Below, piece after piece: positions 1 to 6,624 of a stretch of 7,577 nucleotides of DNA. A program made the position numbers and the translations under genes. Under the pieces are notes generated by a model that saw only the letters and a program-made list of their open reading frames with translations, did no database searches and was not told the DNA's origin. The DNA is from Bacteroidales bacterium (GTDB taxonomy: Bacteria; Bacteroidota; Bacteroidia; Bacteroidales; ML635J-15). Location: contig JAQVGK010000157.1 in NCBI GenBank assembly GCA_028696755.1, positions 1 through 7,577 on the forward strand, given 5' to 3'. Every line of letters begins with the position of its first letter. Position 1 is the stretch's first letter.

Positions 1-221
1 TCTACATGTTTATTCTGCTATTGATTGTCGGGACCAAATCCGGGAACAGACACCCAAACCGGATCCTTATCTCCTTTATTTTGCTCGCCCGCCAGAGCTT
101 CGGGAAAGCTATTCCGGTATTTGTCGCTACCCCTTGGCCGAAGCGGAACCGGACGGTCCAATCGAGGGATATCTCGTCCCAATGCCTAGCACCGGGATTA
201 AGCATAATCTACTTTATTCGA

Positions 222-251
222 TTACGCAGCAAGAGCATAGTTATCTGCGCC
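222..251 (-). other. tmRNA proteolysis-tag reading frame (GADNYALAA, stop)
   Basis: This is the resume codon through stop codon of the tmRNA tag. GGC (251-249) is the likely resume codon by analogy with the Bacteroides tag, which also begins with Gly. The peptide ends in ALAA, the terminal residues recognised by ClpXP-type proteases. The stop is TAA at 224-222. Confidence 0.9.
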
Positions 252-262
252 TTGTAATTGTC

Positions 263-298
263 TGTGAAAAAGTTTAACGGGTTTTCTCACATTGCCCG
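263..298 (-). other. tmRNA pseudoknot PK1
   Basis: On the minus strand, CGGG (298-295) can pair with CCCG (281-278). The intervening TGTGAGAAAA (291-282) can pair with TTTTTCACA (271-263). The two stems interlock as an H-type pseudoknot 11 nt upstream of the tag resume codon, the standard place of PK1 in tmRNA. Confidence 0.8.
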
Positions 299-363
299 AC
301 ATGCTTACACAATCATTTACCTTGCTGTCAAAACCAGGTCAGCCCCTGATTGTAAAAGTGATG

Positions 364-371
364 CAAAGATA
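364..371 (-). promoter_or_regulatory. Bacteroidota -7 box of the ssrA promoter
   Basis: Read on the minus strand the bases are TATCTTTG, an exact match to the Bacteroidota -7 consensus TAnnTTTG. Transcription would start about 10-15 nt before the mature tmRNA 5' end, leaving a short leader for RNase P to remove. No clean -33 TTTG is visible upstream, so the call rests on the -7 box and its position. It indicates that ssrA does not depend on rpe transcription. Confidence 0.65.
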
Positions 372-467
372 CGACTTTTTTATTAACCTTTAAAGAAATT
401 TATTGTAATATCAAAAGAAACAGATTTCCAAATATTTTAACAAACTCGGCTCTGACTTTGAATATTT

Positions 468-1118
468 TTACGACTTCAGCACCTTAATCACCTCTTCCGG
501 ATTTTCTGCTCCAAAAACTGCAGAGCCAGCTACTAATGCATTTGCTCCAGCATTTAAAACATCTTTGTAGTTTTTAGTATCCACACCACCATCGACCTGG
601 ATAACCAAATTTGGATTTGTGGCATCGGCCATCTTTCGCAATTCGGCGATTTTTGTAAGACTTTGTGGGATAAAACTTTGTCCGCCAAAACCTGGATTAA
701 CCGACATGATTAGCACCATATCTAAATCGGGAAGAATATCTTTTAATAATGCGACGGGAGTATGTGGATTTAACGAAACACCAGCTTTCATTCCAGCAGA
801 TTTAATTTCCTGAACAGTTCGATGCAAATGAGTGCAAGCTTCGTAGTGAACAGTAAGAATATCAGCACCAGCTTTTTGCCATTCTGTAATATATCTTTCT
901 GGTTGAACAATCATAAGATGAACATCCAGTGGCTTTTTAGCATGTTTCTTAATGAATTTCACAACAGGAAAACCAAACGAAATATTTGGAACAAAAACAC
1001 CATCCATTATATCGAGATGAAACCAATCGGCATCAGACCTATTAATCATTTCAACATCTTTCTGTAAATTTCCAAAATCTGCCGATAACATCGACGGCGC
1101 TAAAATTGTGTTTTTCAT
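468..1118 (-). CDS. rpe: Ribulose-phosphate 3-epimerase
   Basis: This cytosolic enzyme interconverts D-ribulose 5-phosphate and D-xylulose 5-phosphate in the pentose phosphate pathway. The 216-residue protein is full length for the family and reads as one TIM barrel. Visible motifs are LAPSMLSADF at 6-15; HLDIMDGVFVPN at 34-45 with metal ligands H34 and D36 (D36 also an acid/base); DVHLMI at 65-70 with ligand H67; SVNPGFGGQSF at 139-149, the flexible phosphate-side loop; and QVDGGV at 174-179 with catalytic and metal-binding D176. The C-terminal AGANALVAGSAVFG forms the phosphate-binding end of the barrel. The ATG at 1118 puts the first strand at residue 3, as in other family members. There is no Shine-Dalgarno sequence, which is normal for this phylum. 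It has its own promoter just past the rpoD terminator. I see no intrinsic terminator between its stop and ssrA. Confidence 0.97.
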   Translation of the reverse strand: MKNTILAPSMLSADFGNLQKDVEMINRSDADWFHLDIMDGVFVPNISFGFPVVKFIKKHAKKPLDVHLMIVQPERYITEWQKAGADILTVHYEACTHLHRTVQEIKSAGMKAGVSLNPHTPVALLKDILPDLDMVLIMSVNPGFGGQSFIPQSLTKIAELRKMADATNPNLVIQVDGGVDTKNYKDVLNAGANALVAGSAVFGAENPEEVIKVLKS

Positions 1119-1141
1119 TTCTGCAGCGATTAAAACTTGTG

Positions 1142-1149
1142 CAAATATA
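1142..1149 (-). promoter_or_regulatory. Bacteroidota -7 box of the rpe promoter
   Basis: On the minus strand this reads TATATTTG, an exact TAnnTTTG match. It lies 23 nt upstream of the rpe ATG, which gives a leader of about 15-20 nt. A TTTTTTG stretch upstream is only 11 nt away, too close for a standard -33 box, and it is the U-tract of the preceding terminator. Confidence 0.6.
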
Positions 1150-1161
1150 ATATTATTTTAC

Positions 1162-1186
1162 AAAAAAGGAGGTTCTGACAACCTCC
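1162..1186 (-). terminator. Intrinsic terminator of rpoD
   Basis: On the minus strand, GGAGGTT (1186-1180), loop GTCAG, AACCTCC (1174-1168) form a perfect 7-bp GC-rich stem followed by six T residues (1167-1162). It begins 16 nt after the rpoD stop codon. The T-tract ends only 12 nt before the rpe -7 box. Confidence 0.88.
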
Positions 1187-1202
1187 CTAAAATCTGACTT
1201 AA

Positions 1203-2072
1203 TTACACTAAGTAGGATTTGAGCCTCGTATGTTTTGTGGATTGTTTTAAACGTCGAATTGCTGCCTCTTTAAGTTGACGAACTCTTTCACGAGTAAGAT
1301 CGAATTCTTCACCGATTTCTTCAAGAGTTCGGGGCACTTCGCCATTTAAACCATAGTACATTCTAATAATTTGTGCTTCGCGTTCGCCAAGTACTTTAAG
1401 TGTATTATTTATTTCTTTTACCAACGATTCTTTTAGCAATGCGTTATCAGGAGGCACACTATCTTTAACTCCCATTAAATCGTAAAGCGTAAAATCATCG
1501 TCGCTATCATTACCTAATGGGGCATCCATCGACATAAATCTGGATTGAGATTTAATTGTATCCTGAATTTCTTCAAGTTCAACATCAACTTCACCAGCAA
1601 TTTCGAGAATAGTCGGTTCACGTTCAAACATTTGCTCTAGCTTTGAGGATGCTGCATTAATTTTATTTATCATGCCAATTTTATTCAGCGGCAAGCGAAC
1701 CATTCTACCCTGAACAGCCAGAGCATGCAAAATAGATTGACGAATCCACCAAACAGCATACGAAATAAATTTGAATCCCCTAGTCTCGTCGAACCTTTTT
1801 GCAGCTTTAATAAGACCAAGATTCCCTTCGTTTACCAAATCCTGAAGTGTAAGTCCCTGATTTTGATATTGTTTTGCTACAGAGACTACGAATCTCAGAT
1901 TGGCAGAAACTAATCTGTCTAAGGCCTTTTGATCTCCGCCCTTAATAAGACGAGCCAACTCAATTTCCTCATCTGGAGAAATCATGTCTTGTCGACCTAT
2001 TTCCTGCAAATACTTTTCAAATGCAGGGGTGTCTCGGTTGGTTACCTGTCGTGTAATTTTCAGCTGTCTCAT
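1203..2072 (-). CDS. rpoD: Primary (housekeeping) RNA polymerase sigma factor RpoD/SigA, Bacteroidota type
   Basis: This is the essential sigma-70 subunit that directs RNA polymerase to most promoters; in this phylum it recognises TTTG / TAnnTTTG elements. At 289 residues it is short because it lacks region 1.1 and the large non-conserved insert, as Bacteroidota primary sigmas do. Region 1.2 starts at DTPAFEKYLQEIG (14-26). Region 2 spans about 52-118: NLRFVVSVAKQY at 58-69, DLVNEGNLGLIKAAKRFD at 78-95 for core binding, and FKFISYAVWWIRQSI at 100-114 for -10 recognition and melting. Region 3 covers about 120-200. Region 4 follows, with the helix-turn-helix RTLEEIGEEFDLTRERVRQL at 248-267. The start MRQLKITRQVTNRDTPAF is the usual N-terminus of the family. 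It is divergent from rho across 229 nt. I could not find a clean TAnnTTTG box upstream of it. Confidence 0.97.
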   Translation of the reverse strand: MRQLKITRQVTNRDTPAFEKYLQEIGRQDMISPDEEIELARLIKGGDQKALDRLVSANLRFVVSVAKQYQNQGLTLQDLVNEGNLGLIKAAKRFDETRGFKFISYAVWWIRQSILHALAVQGRMVRLPLNKIGMINKINAASSKLEQMFEREPTILEIAGEVDVELEEIQDTIKSQSRFMSMDAPLGNDSDDDFTLYDLMGVKDSVPPDNALLKESLVKEINNTLKVLGEREAQIIRMYYGLNGEVPRTLEEIGEEFDLTRERVRQLKEAAIRRLKQSTKHTRLKSYLV

Positions 2073-2177
2073 ACCTCATAATTTTAGCAACTATTATTAT
2101 AAACGATTTTACACACAAAACGGTTGCCGAAAAATCAAGATATTTTGAAAAAAAATTTACATTTTTAATAAAAAAAG

Positions 2178-2208
2178 TTTCATATGTACAAAATAATAAC
2201 TAATTTTG
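2178..2208 (+). promoter_or_regulatory. rho promoter, Bacteroidota type
   Basis: TAATTTTG at 2201-2208 is an exact TAnnTTTG -7 box. TTTC at 2178-2181 is a one-mismatch -33 element with a 19-nt spacer, the expected distance. Transcription should start near 2213-2215, leaving a leader of about 88 nt before the rho ATG. Confidence 0.65.
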
Positions 2209-2223
2209 CAGCGTTGATTAAGT

Positions 2224-2250
2224 TCTGTCACACTATTCAGATCAGACAGA
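2224..2250 (+). repeat. Inverted repeat in the rho leader
   Basis: TCTGTC (2224-2229) and GACAGA (2245-2250) are perfect complements separated by 15 nt, within the predicted 5' leader of rho and about 50 nt before its start codon. The RNA could form a 6-bp hairpin with a large loop. The stem is short and AT-mixed, so it could be chance. A link to rho autoregulation is only a possibility. Confidence 0.35.
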
Positions 2251-2301
2251 AAAACAAAATCAGAAAAAATAATTTATTGTTCAACACAAATCACATTTAA
2301 C

Positions 2302-4158
2302 ATGTATGACATTCTGGAATTAAACTCAAAATTATTACCTGAGTTAAAGGAGATAGCAAAGAATTTGGGGGTACATAAAGTTGAGTCATTCAAAAAAAAG
2401 GACTTAATATACAAGATTCTCGATATGCAAGCTATAAAAGCTTCGATCGAAGAAGCTGCTAAGCCACAGCAAAACAAAAAACGCCCACGTAAAAAAGTTA
2501 AAGCACAAAAAGTTGCTTTTAGTACGGGAGCAAATACTCAAACCAATTTATTCTCATCGGCAGATTCGAACGCTCAAGTGTCTGAAGACAAGAAGAATGA
2601 AGCTTTGCAAGATTCGCCAATAGACGAAACTAGTAAAGCACAAAAACAGGATAAAGCACCTAAAAAGGAAAATAAAAACAATTCAACCGAAAAATTTAAA
2701 AAGGCTATTGCAAAGCAAAATCTAGCTGAAGAAAAAGCAGTAGAAAACAACATTATTACAGAGGAAACTATAGAACCTGTTAATAAAGATAACGTAGTTA
2801 CAGTATCAGAAGATCCAAAACCTCAGGAAAGAAAGCTCATTTTAAAGAGAAATCCAGCCACAGAAAACAACAGTTCAAAAGCTGTTGTTGATACAGATGC
2901 GCAAAACTTAATGTTAACGCCAGATTCAGAGATAAAAACCGATTTTGCTGAAGCCCAGCCGGAGTTTTCAGGCACAGAAGTTGAACCAAAAATTGAAAAA
3001 GAGCCAAAATCAAAGAAGGAGGATTTATATGACTTTTCGGGAATTATTACAATTACCGGTGTTTTAGAAATAATTCAGGATGGTTATGGTTTTTTAAGAT
3101 CATCGGACTATCACTATCTAAACTCTCCTGATGATGTTTATGTTTCTCAATCCCAAATCAAACTATTTGGTTTAAGAACAGGCGATACAGTTGAAGGAAC
3201 CATCAGACCACCAAAAGAAGGTGAAAAATATTTTCCACTTATAAAAGTAGTTAAAATTAATGGTATCGATCCTGCTTTAATGCGCGACAGAGTTCCATTC
3301 GACCACCTCACTCCTCTTTTCCCAGATGAAAAATTCAACATTACTGGTAATGGCAAGGCAACGCTCTCAACAAGAATCATAGATTTATTTGCTCCAATTG
3401 GCAAAGGTCAACGTGGTCTTATTGTAGCTCAACCAAAAACAGGTAAAACTGTATTACTTCAAGAAATTGCAAATGCTATTGCAGCAAACCATCCAGAGGT
3501 ATATCTTATGATACTTCTTATAGATGAGCGTCCAGAGGAAGTTACAGATATGGCACGAAATGTAAATGCCGAAGTTATTGCTTCAACTTTTGACGAGCCA
3601 GCCGAAAGACATGTAAAAATCTCAAACATTGTTCTCGAAAGAGCAAAACGAATGGTTGAATGTGGGCACGATGTAGTTATACTTCTCGATTCAATTACTC
3701 GTTTAGCCAGAGCATATAACACCGTTGCTCCAGCTTCGGGTAGAGTTCTTTCTGGTGGGGTTGATTCAAACGCACTGCATAAACCTAAAAGATTTTTTGG
3801 AGCAGCACGTAATATTGAAAATGGTGGTTCATTAACTATTATCGCCACAGCTCTTACCGAAACTGGATCAAAAATGGACGAAGTAATTTTCGAAGAATTT
3901 AAAGGAACTGGCAATATGGAGTTGCAACTCGATAGAAAACTCTCGAACAGACGAGTTTATCCTGCTGTTGATATTGTTGCCTCAAGCACCAGACGCGAAG
4001 ACCTGCTAATGGAAAGCGATTTAATAAACCGAATGTGGATTTTAAGAGAATTTTTAGCAGATATGAATTCTATTGAAGCTATGGAATTTATGAGAACCCG
4101 CTTAATGCAATCTCCTACTAACGAAGAGTTTCTTTGGACAATGGATAAAGGGTTATAA
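2302..4158 (+). CDS. rho: Transcription termination factor Rho with a long charged N-terminal insertion
   Basis: Rho is a hexameric RNA-dependent ATPase/helicase that ends transcription of untranslated RNA. The 618-residue protein is about 200 longer than E. coli Rho (419). Residues 1-45 form the N-terminal helical Rho_N domain. Residues about 46-240 are a low-complexity insertion rich in Lys, Glu, Gln, Asn and Ala with no visible fold. The cold-shock-like RNA-binding domain follows, with GYGFLR at 261-266. The ATPase domain has P-loop AQPKTGKT at 376-383 (family form usually APPKAGKT), Walker [15 protein letters not shown] at 457-470, and then the Q-loop ([22 protein letters not shown]), the R-loop ([20 protein letters not shown]) and the [11 protein letters not shown] arginine-finger region. 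All catalytic parts are intact. It is divergent from rpoD, monocistronic, and followed 20 nt later by an intrinsic terminator. Confidence 0.97.
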   Translation: MYDILELNSKLLPELKEIAKNLGVHKVESFKKKDLIYKILDMQAIKASIEEAAKPQQNKKRPRKKVKAQKVAFSTGANTQTNLFSSADSNAQVSEDKKNEALQDSPIDETSKAQKQDKAPKKENKNNSTEKFKKAIAKQNLAEEKAVENNIITEETIEPVNKDNVVTVSEDPKPQERKLILKRNPATENNSSKAVVDTDAQNLMLTPDSEIKTDFAEAQPEFSGTEVEPKIEKEPKSKKEDLYDFSGIITITGVLEIIQDGYGFLRSSDYHYLNSPDDVYVSQSQIKLFGLRTGDTVEGTIRPPKEGEKYFPLIKVVKINGIDPALMRDRVPFDHLTPLFPDEKFNITGNGKATLSTRIIDLFAPIGKGQRGLIVAQPKTGKTVLLQEIANAIAANHPEVYLMILLIDERPEEVTDMARNVNAEVIASTFDEPAERHVKISNIVLERAKRMVECGHDVVILLDSITRLARAYNTVAPASGRVLSGGVDSNALHKPKRFFGAARNIENGGSLTIIATALTETGSKMDEVIFEEFKGTGNMELQLDRKLSNRRVYPAVDIVASSTRREDLLMESDLINRMWILREFLADMNSIEAMEFMRTRLMQSPTNEEFLWTMDKGL

Positions 4159-4178
4159 AAACAATTCATACTAAACAT

Positions 4179-4209
4179 AAAAGACGTCAAAATTCTGGCG
4201 TCTTTTTTT
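4179..4209 (+). terminator. Intrinsic terminator of rho
   Basis: GACGTCA (4183-4189), loop AAATTC, TGGCGTC (4196-4202) form a 7-bp stem with one G-U pair. It is extended by A-U pairs from the preceding A run and followed by seven T residues (4203-4209). It lies 20 nt after the rho stop. Confidence 0.9.
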
Positions 4210-4244
4210 GTGACTAATAATTTAGGTTACGATACGAAAGTAGA

Positions 4245-4451
4245 TATACTCAACCTCCATGGAATTTTGTAATATAAACCGTATCTTTTGAGCCTACTCT
4301 TCTTCATTTCGGCAAGCTCAATGCATCGCAAAAACTATTACCATAGCTACTGCCCCCGTATTGCAGGGCAGGTTATGCAAAGAATATTTTCATCGATTAG
4401 TCGCAAAATCTATAAGTTTCTAAATAAAAAATCCCAAAGAGGTTGAGTATA
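4245..4451. mobile_element. MITE-like element or decayed insertion sequence with 13-bp terminal inverted repeats
   Basis: TATACTCAACCTC (4245-4257) and GAGGTTGAGTATA (4439-4451) are perfect inverted copies bounding about 207 bp. Similarity continues inward, with 11 of the next 16 positions matching between the two ends, so the terminal repeat is about 29 bp and imperfect. The outermost bases are TATA on both sides; because TATA is palindromic it could be part of the repeat, a 4-bp target duplication, or a TA target. The interior has no usable reading frame on the minus strand and no recognisable transposase. It contains a GC-rich 6-bp hairpin, CTGCCC (4350-4355) with GGGCAG (4366-4371). It sits between the rho terminator and the convergent downstream gene, a permissive landing site. 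Element family unknown. Confidence 0.5.
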
Positions 4452-4537
4452 ATAAAACCATCCGTAATCTTTGCTTGCCAATTGAATAAACTGAAAAAAA
4501 TGAAAGTGATCTCAGTTATCATCTTATCGCATAAGGC
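4452..4537. other. Intergenic remainder, nothing recognised
   Basis: Between the inverted-repeat element and the terminator of the T9SS cargo gene there is AT-rich sequence with no open frame of note, no RNA gene and no repeat that I can support. Confidence 0.5.
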
Positions 4538-4568
4538 AAAAAAAAAGAGGCTGCAAAAACAGCCTCTT
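4538..4568 (-). terminator. Intrinsic terminator of the T9SS cargo gene
   Basis: On the minus strand, AAGAGGCTG (4568-4560), loop TTTTTG, CAGCCTCTT (4553-4545) make a perfect 9-bp stem. It runs into a T-tract of nine (4546-4538, the first two shared with the stem). It starts 21 nt after the stop codon. The plus strand has no matching T-tract, so it serves the minus-strand gene. Confidence 0.9.
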
Positions 4569-4589
4569 AAATTTTATTTCGCAACTAGA

Positions 4590-6530
4590 TTATTTCATCA
4601 AGTTAACTTTGTGAGTTGAAGTTTCGCTTCCGTTAATTACTTTTACAAAGTAAGTTCCATTAGCATATTTACTCATGTCAACAGTATTAACCATTTGAGC
4701 ATTTTCGATATTTTCAACAACTTGTCCCATCATGTTGATAATCTGAACGTTAGCACCTTCTACATTCTCGATATTGAGAGTTCCGAAAGATGGGTTAGGG
4801 AAAATTACAATTGATGAAGTATTATCATTAACAACCTCTTCAATAATATCGTTATATAATCTAATACCTACTCCACCAAGCCCCCAATTTGTTAAAGAAT
4901 ACCAAGTTGCTTCGTCAGTAAAGAACCATTGTGTTCCCCAAATACTATGCTTAACAGTTTTATCATAGCCAATCCAAAAGTTTTCTAATCCGTTGTAATA
5001 AATTTCAACAGCTGCCCTAATAGTCTTGCTTACTTCATCAGTTTCGAATTGAACATAAATAGGATCAGCAAATTCAACAGTTTTCCATGTGCCAATATCT
5101 TCTGCAGCAATATCAATTAAAGAAGTAGTTCCAATGTCAACCCAGTCTTCGGTACCGGCATCATACTGCATGATATGACCAACAAATGATGTTCCGACAT
5201 CAGTACCAGAGGCAATGTATACACTCATTGATTGGATAGGAGTTTCAAATCCATATAAATAACTAGTTGCTAGCATTTCACCATCATTACCTCCCGAACT
5301 AAAGTTGCACAAACCAACAGAACCAGTAATATTATTCATATCACGAGCCATTGTAACGTCTGAAACTTGGAATGAAGAAACACCAGTATTGTTTTCAGGA
5401 GTATAATCATCAACACCATCAACAAAAACGCTATAAGTAACATTATAGGTACCTAATAAAGCTGCTGAACCTAAAGACAAAGATTCTATAACATCCAAAG
5501 TATCAATCTGACCAGTTGCTAGTTCTACACCAACAAGATCTTGATTATATAACTCTGTTCCATTAGGATCTGTAACAACAACGTTAACGGTTGGAGTTAC
5601 GCTTGCAGTACCATTATTAACAACACGAATATTAAACCAAGAAACATCGACATCAGTGTTTGCATACTGCTCATTAGCAACCATTCCATAGTGAGAACTA
5701 TAATGGAAATAAGCAGCATTTGCAGGATCAGTATAGTCAACTCCTTCGAAGAAGTTCATTACACCCCAAGTTAATTCCAAATCATTTTCAGGTGTTTCTG
5801 AAATTAAAATATCATCAATTTCCCAACCGTAACCAGCACCATAATCTTCATCAGTACTTGCGTTTTCCCATCTAAATCTAATTGAGACATTAGCTTGATT
5901 TCCAATTGCAGGTAAAATAATTTCTTGATAATCATTAGCATATTGATTTGTAGTAACAGTGTTGTTATCTGTTACCTCAACAGCAGTCCAAGTTGTTCCA
6001 CCATCAATACTATAATCAACATAGCAAAAATCATAATTAAAAGCTTTGTAATTTTGAATCCAAGAAAGTTTAGGAGTATTATAACCAGTTGTATTAATAT
6101 TATCAAATCTAATCCAACAGTTATAAGTAGCAACAGAACCATAAATCAAATCAGTAATCCCATCTACCCAAGCAAAGTTCCCGTGCGACTCCGAATACGA
6201 ATTAACATAAGTCAACCCCATATAACGCCAAATTGGTGGACATGGAACAGGGTTATCAATACCATCAGAAGGAGTAATATCTGAAGTGAAGTTGTTTGGA
6301 TTTGGTGTTGTAACAGCAACGTCCCATGCTTTTGTTCCGACATCAGAACCAAAAGTCCAATTAACCTCTCCATCAAAATCCTCTGACCAAATCTCTACTT
6401 TTTGTTGACTAGAGATTTTTTGTGATTTGTCTTTCTTCACTCCAACGTTAGTTTTGCTATTTAAGCTAATCTGAGAATAGCCAGCAAAAGCGAAGAAAAC
6501 CAAAGCCATTAAAATTGTAAATTTTCTCAT
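4590..6530 (-). CDS. Exported multidomain protein with type IX secretion C-terminal sorting domain; function unknown
   Basis: This is a cargo protein of the Bacteroidota type IX secretion system, expected on the cell surface or outside the cell. Residues 1-20 are a signal peptide (MRKF, hydrophobic 5-16, then AGYSQ). Residues about 46-245 look like a beta-sandwich adhesin or 'choice-of-anchor J'/MAM-like domain, opening WSEDFDG and closing GYGWEIDDILIS. Residues about 292-390 resemble an Ig-like CARDB domain (WFNIRVVNNGTASVTP, then YTPENNTGVSSFQV). Residues about 393-570 form a third, unassigned domain rich in aromatic residues. Residues 572-646 are a T9SS type A sorting domain, with FPNPSFGTLNIE, NMMGQVV, YANGTYFVKV and terminal KVNLMK. 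I see no protease, glycosidase or other catalytic motif, so adhesion or binding is more likely than catalysis, but this is inference. It has its own promoter and terminator. Confidence 0.9.
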   Translation of the reverse strand: MRKFTILMALVFFAFAGYSQISLNSKTNVGVKKDKSQKISSQQKVEIWSEDFDGEVNWTFGSDVGTKAWDVAVTTPNPNNFTSDITPSDGIDNPVPCPPIWRYMGLTYVNSYSESHGNFAWVDGITDLIYGSVATYNCWIRFDNINTTGYNTPKLSWIQNYKAFNYDFCYVDYSIDGGTTWTAVEVTDNNTVTTNQYANDYQEIILPAIGNQANVSIRFRWENASTDEDYGAGYGWEIDDILISETPENDLELTWGVMNFFEGVDYTDPANAAYFHYSSHYGMVANEQYANTDVDVSWFNIRVVNNGTASVTPTVNVVVTDPNGTELYNQDLVGVELATGQIDTLDVIESLSLGSAALLGTYNVTYSVFVDGVDDYTPENNTGVSSFQVSDVTMARDMNNITGSVGLCNFSSGGNDGEMLATSYLYGFETPIQSMSVYIASGTDVGTSFVGHIMQYDAGTEDWVDIGTTSLIDIAAEDIGTWKTVEFADPIYVQFETDEVSKTIRAAVEIYYNGLENFWIGYDKTVKHSIWGTQWFFTDEATWYSLTNWGLGGVGIRLYNDIIEEVVNDNTSSIVIFPNPSFGTLNIENVEGANVQIINMMGQVVENIENAQMVNTVDMSKYANGTYFVKVINGSETSTHKVNLMK

Positions 6531-6587
6531 AACATTTAAAATTTAAATTAACATTTATTTGATTACTTATTAAAAAAACTTAGAGTA

Positions 6588-6620
6588 CAAAATTAGAAAA
6601 CATTTTGAATTTCATAACAA
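6588..6620 (-). promoter_or_regulatory. Promoter of the T9SS cargo gene
   Basis: On the minus strand, TAATTTTG (6595-6588) is an exact -7 box. TTG (6620-6618) is a possible partial -33 element 22 nt upstream, slightly long. Transcription would start near 6582, giving a leader of about 50 nt that is almost entirely A/T. Confidence 0.6.
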
Positions 6621-6624
6621 TTTT

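Larger units (their letters stand above)
1..346 (-). ncRNA. ssrA: tmRNA (transfer-messenger RNA), 3' end cut off by the window
   Basis: tmRNA rescues ribosomes stalled on broken mRNAs: it acts first as an alanine tRNA and then as a short mRNA that adds a degradation tag, working with SmpB. Read on the minus strand, the mature 5' end GGGGCUGACCUGGUUUUGAC starts at 346, the usual tmRNA acceptor-strand start. A PK1-type pseudoknot follows (263-298), then the tag frame GGC GCA GAT AAC TAT GCT CTT GCT GCG TAA at 251-222 (GADNYALAA), close to the GETNYALAA-type tags of Bacteroides. After the stop comes the characteristic helix GATTATGCTTAATC and the GC-rich pseudoknot region. The sequence reaches the window edge at AACATGTAGA, matching the AAGCATGTAGA that precedes the 3' T-arm and acceptor strand in Bacteroides tmRNAs, so roughly 50 nt are missing. 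The region is more GC-rich than its surroundings, as expected for a structured RNA in an AT-rich genome. Open frames on both strands here are accidental. Confidence 0.96.

Noticed and set aside
2..257. Open frames on both strands at 2-205 (minus) and 6-257 (plus) as possible small proteins
   Set aside because: They lie entirely within the tmRNA, and the GC-rich, Arg/Pro-rich translations come from structured RNA sequence.
419..467. Terminator after rpe
   Set aside because: AATATT/AATATTT inverted sequences are purely A/T and lack a GC stem and T-tract.
2073..2200. rpoD promoter
   Set aside because: Only weak matches such as TAAAATCG were found; none fits TAnnTTTG with a -33 element at a proper distance.
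3147..4190. Open frames on the minus strand opposite rho (3147-3404, 3459-3914, 3957-4190)
   Set aside because: They are antisense to conserved rho motifs and resemble no family.
4258..4438. Transposase remnant inside the inverted-repeat element
   Set aside because: The minus-strand frames through the interior are quickly broken by stops, and I recognised no transposase motif on either strand.
5925..6284. 119-codon plus-strand frame opposite the T9SS cargo gene
   Set aside because: An Ile/Ser/Asn-rich antisense translation without domain features, opposite the well-supported adhesin-like domain.
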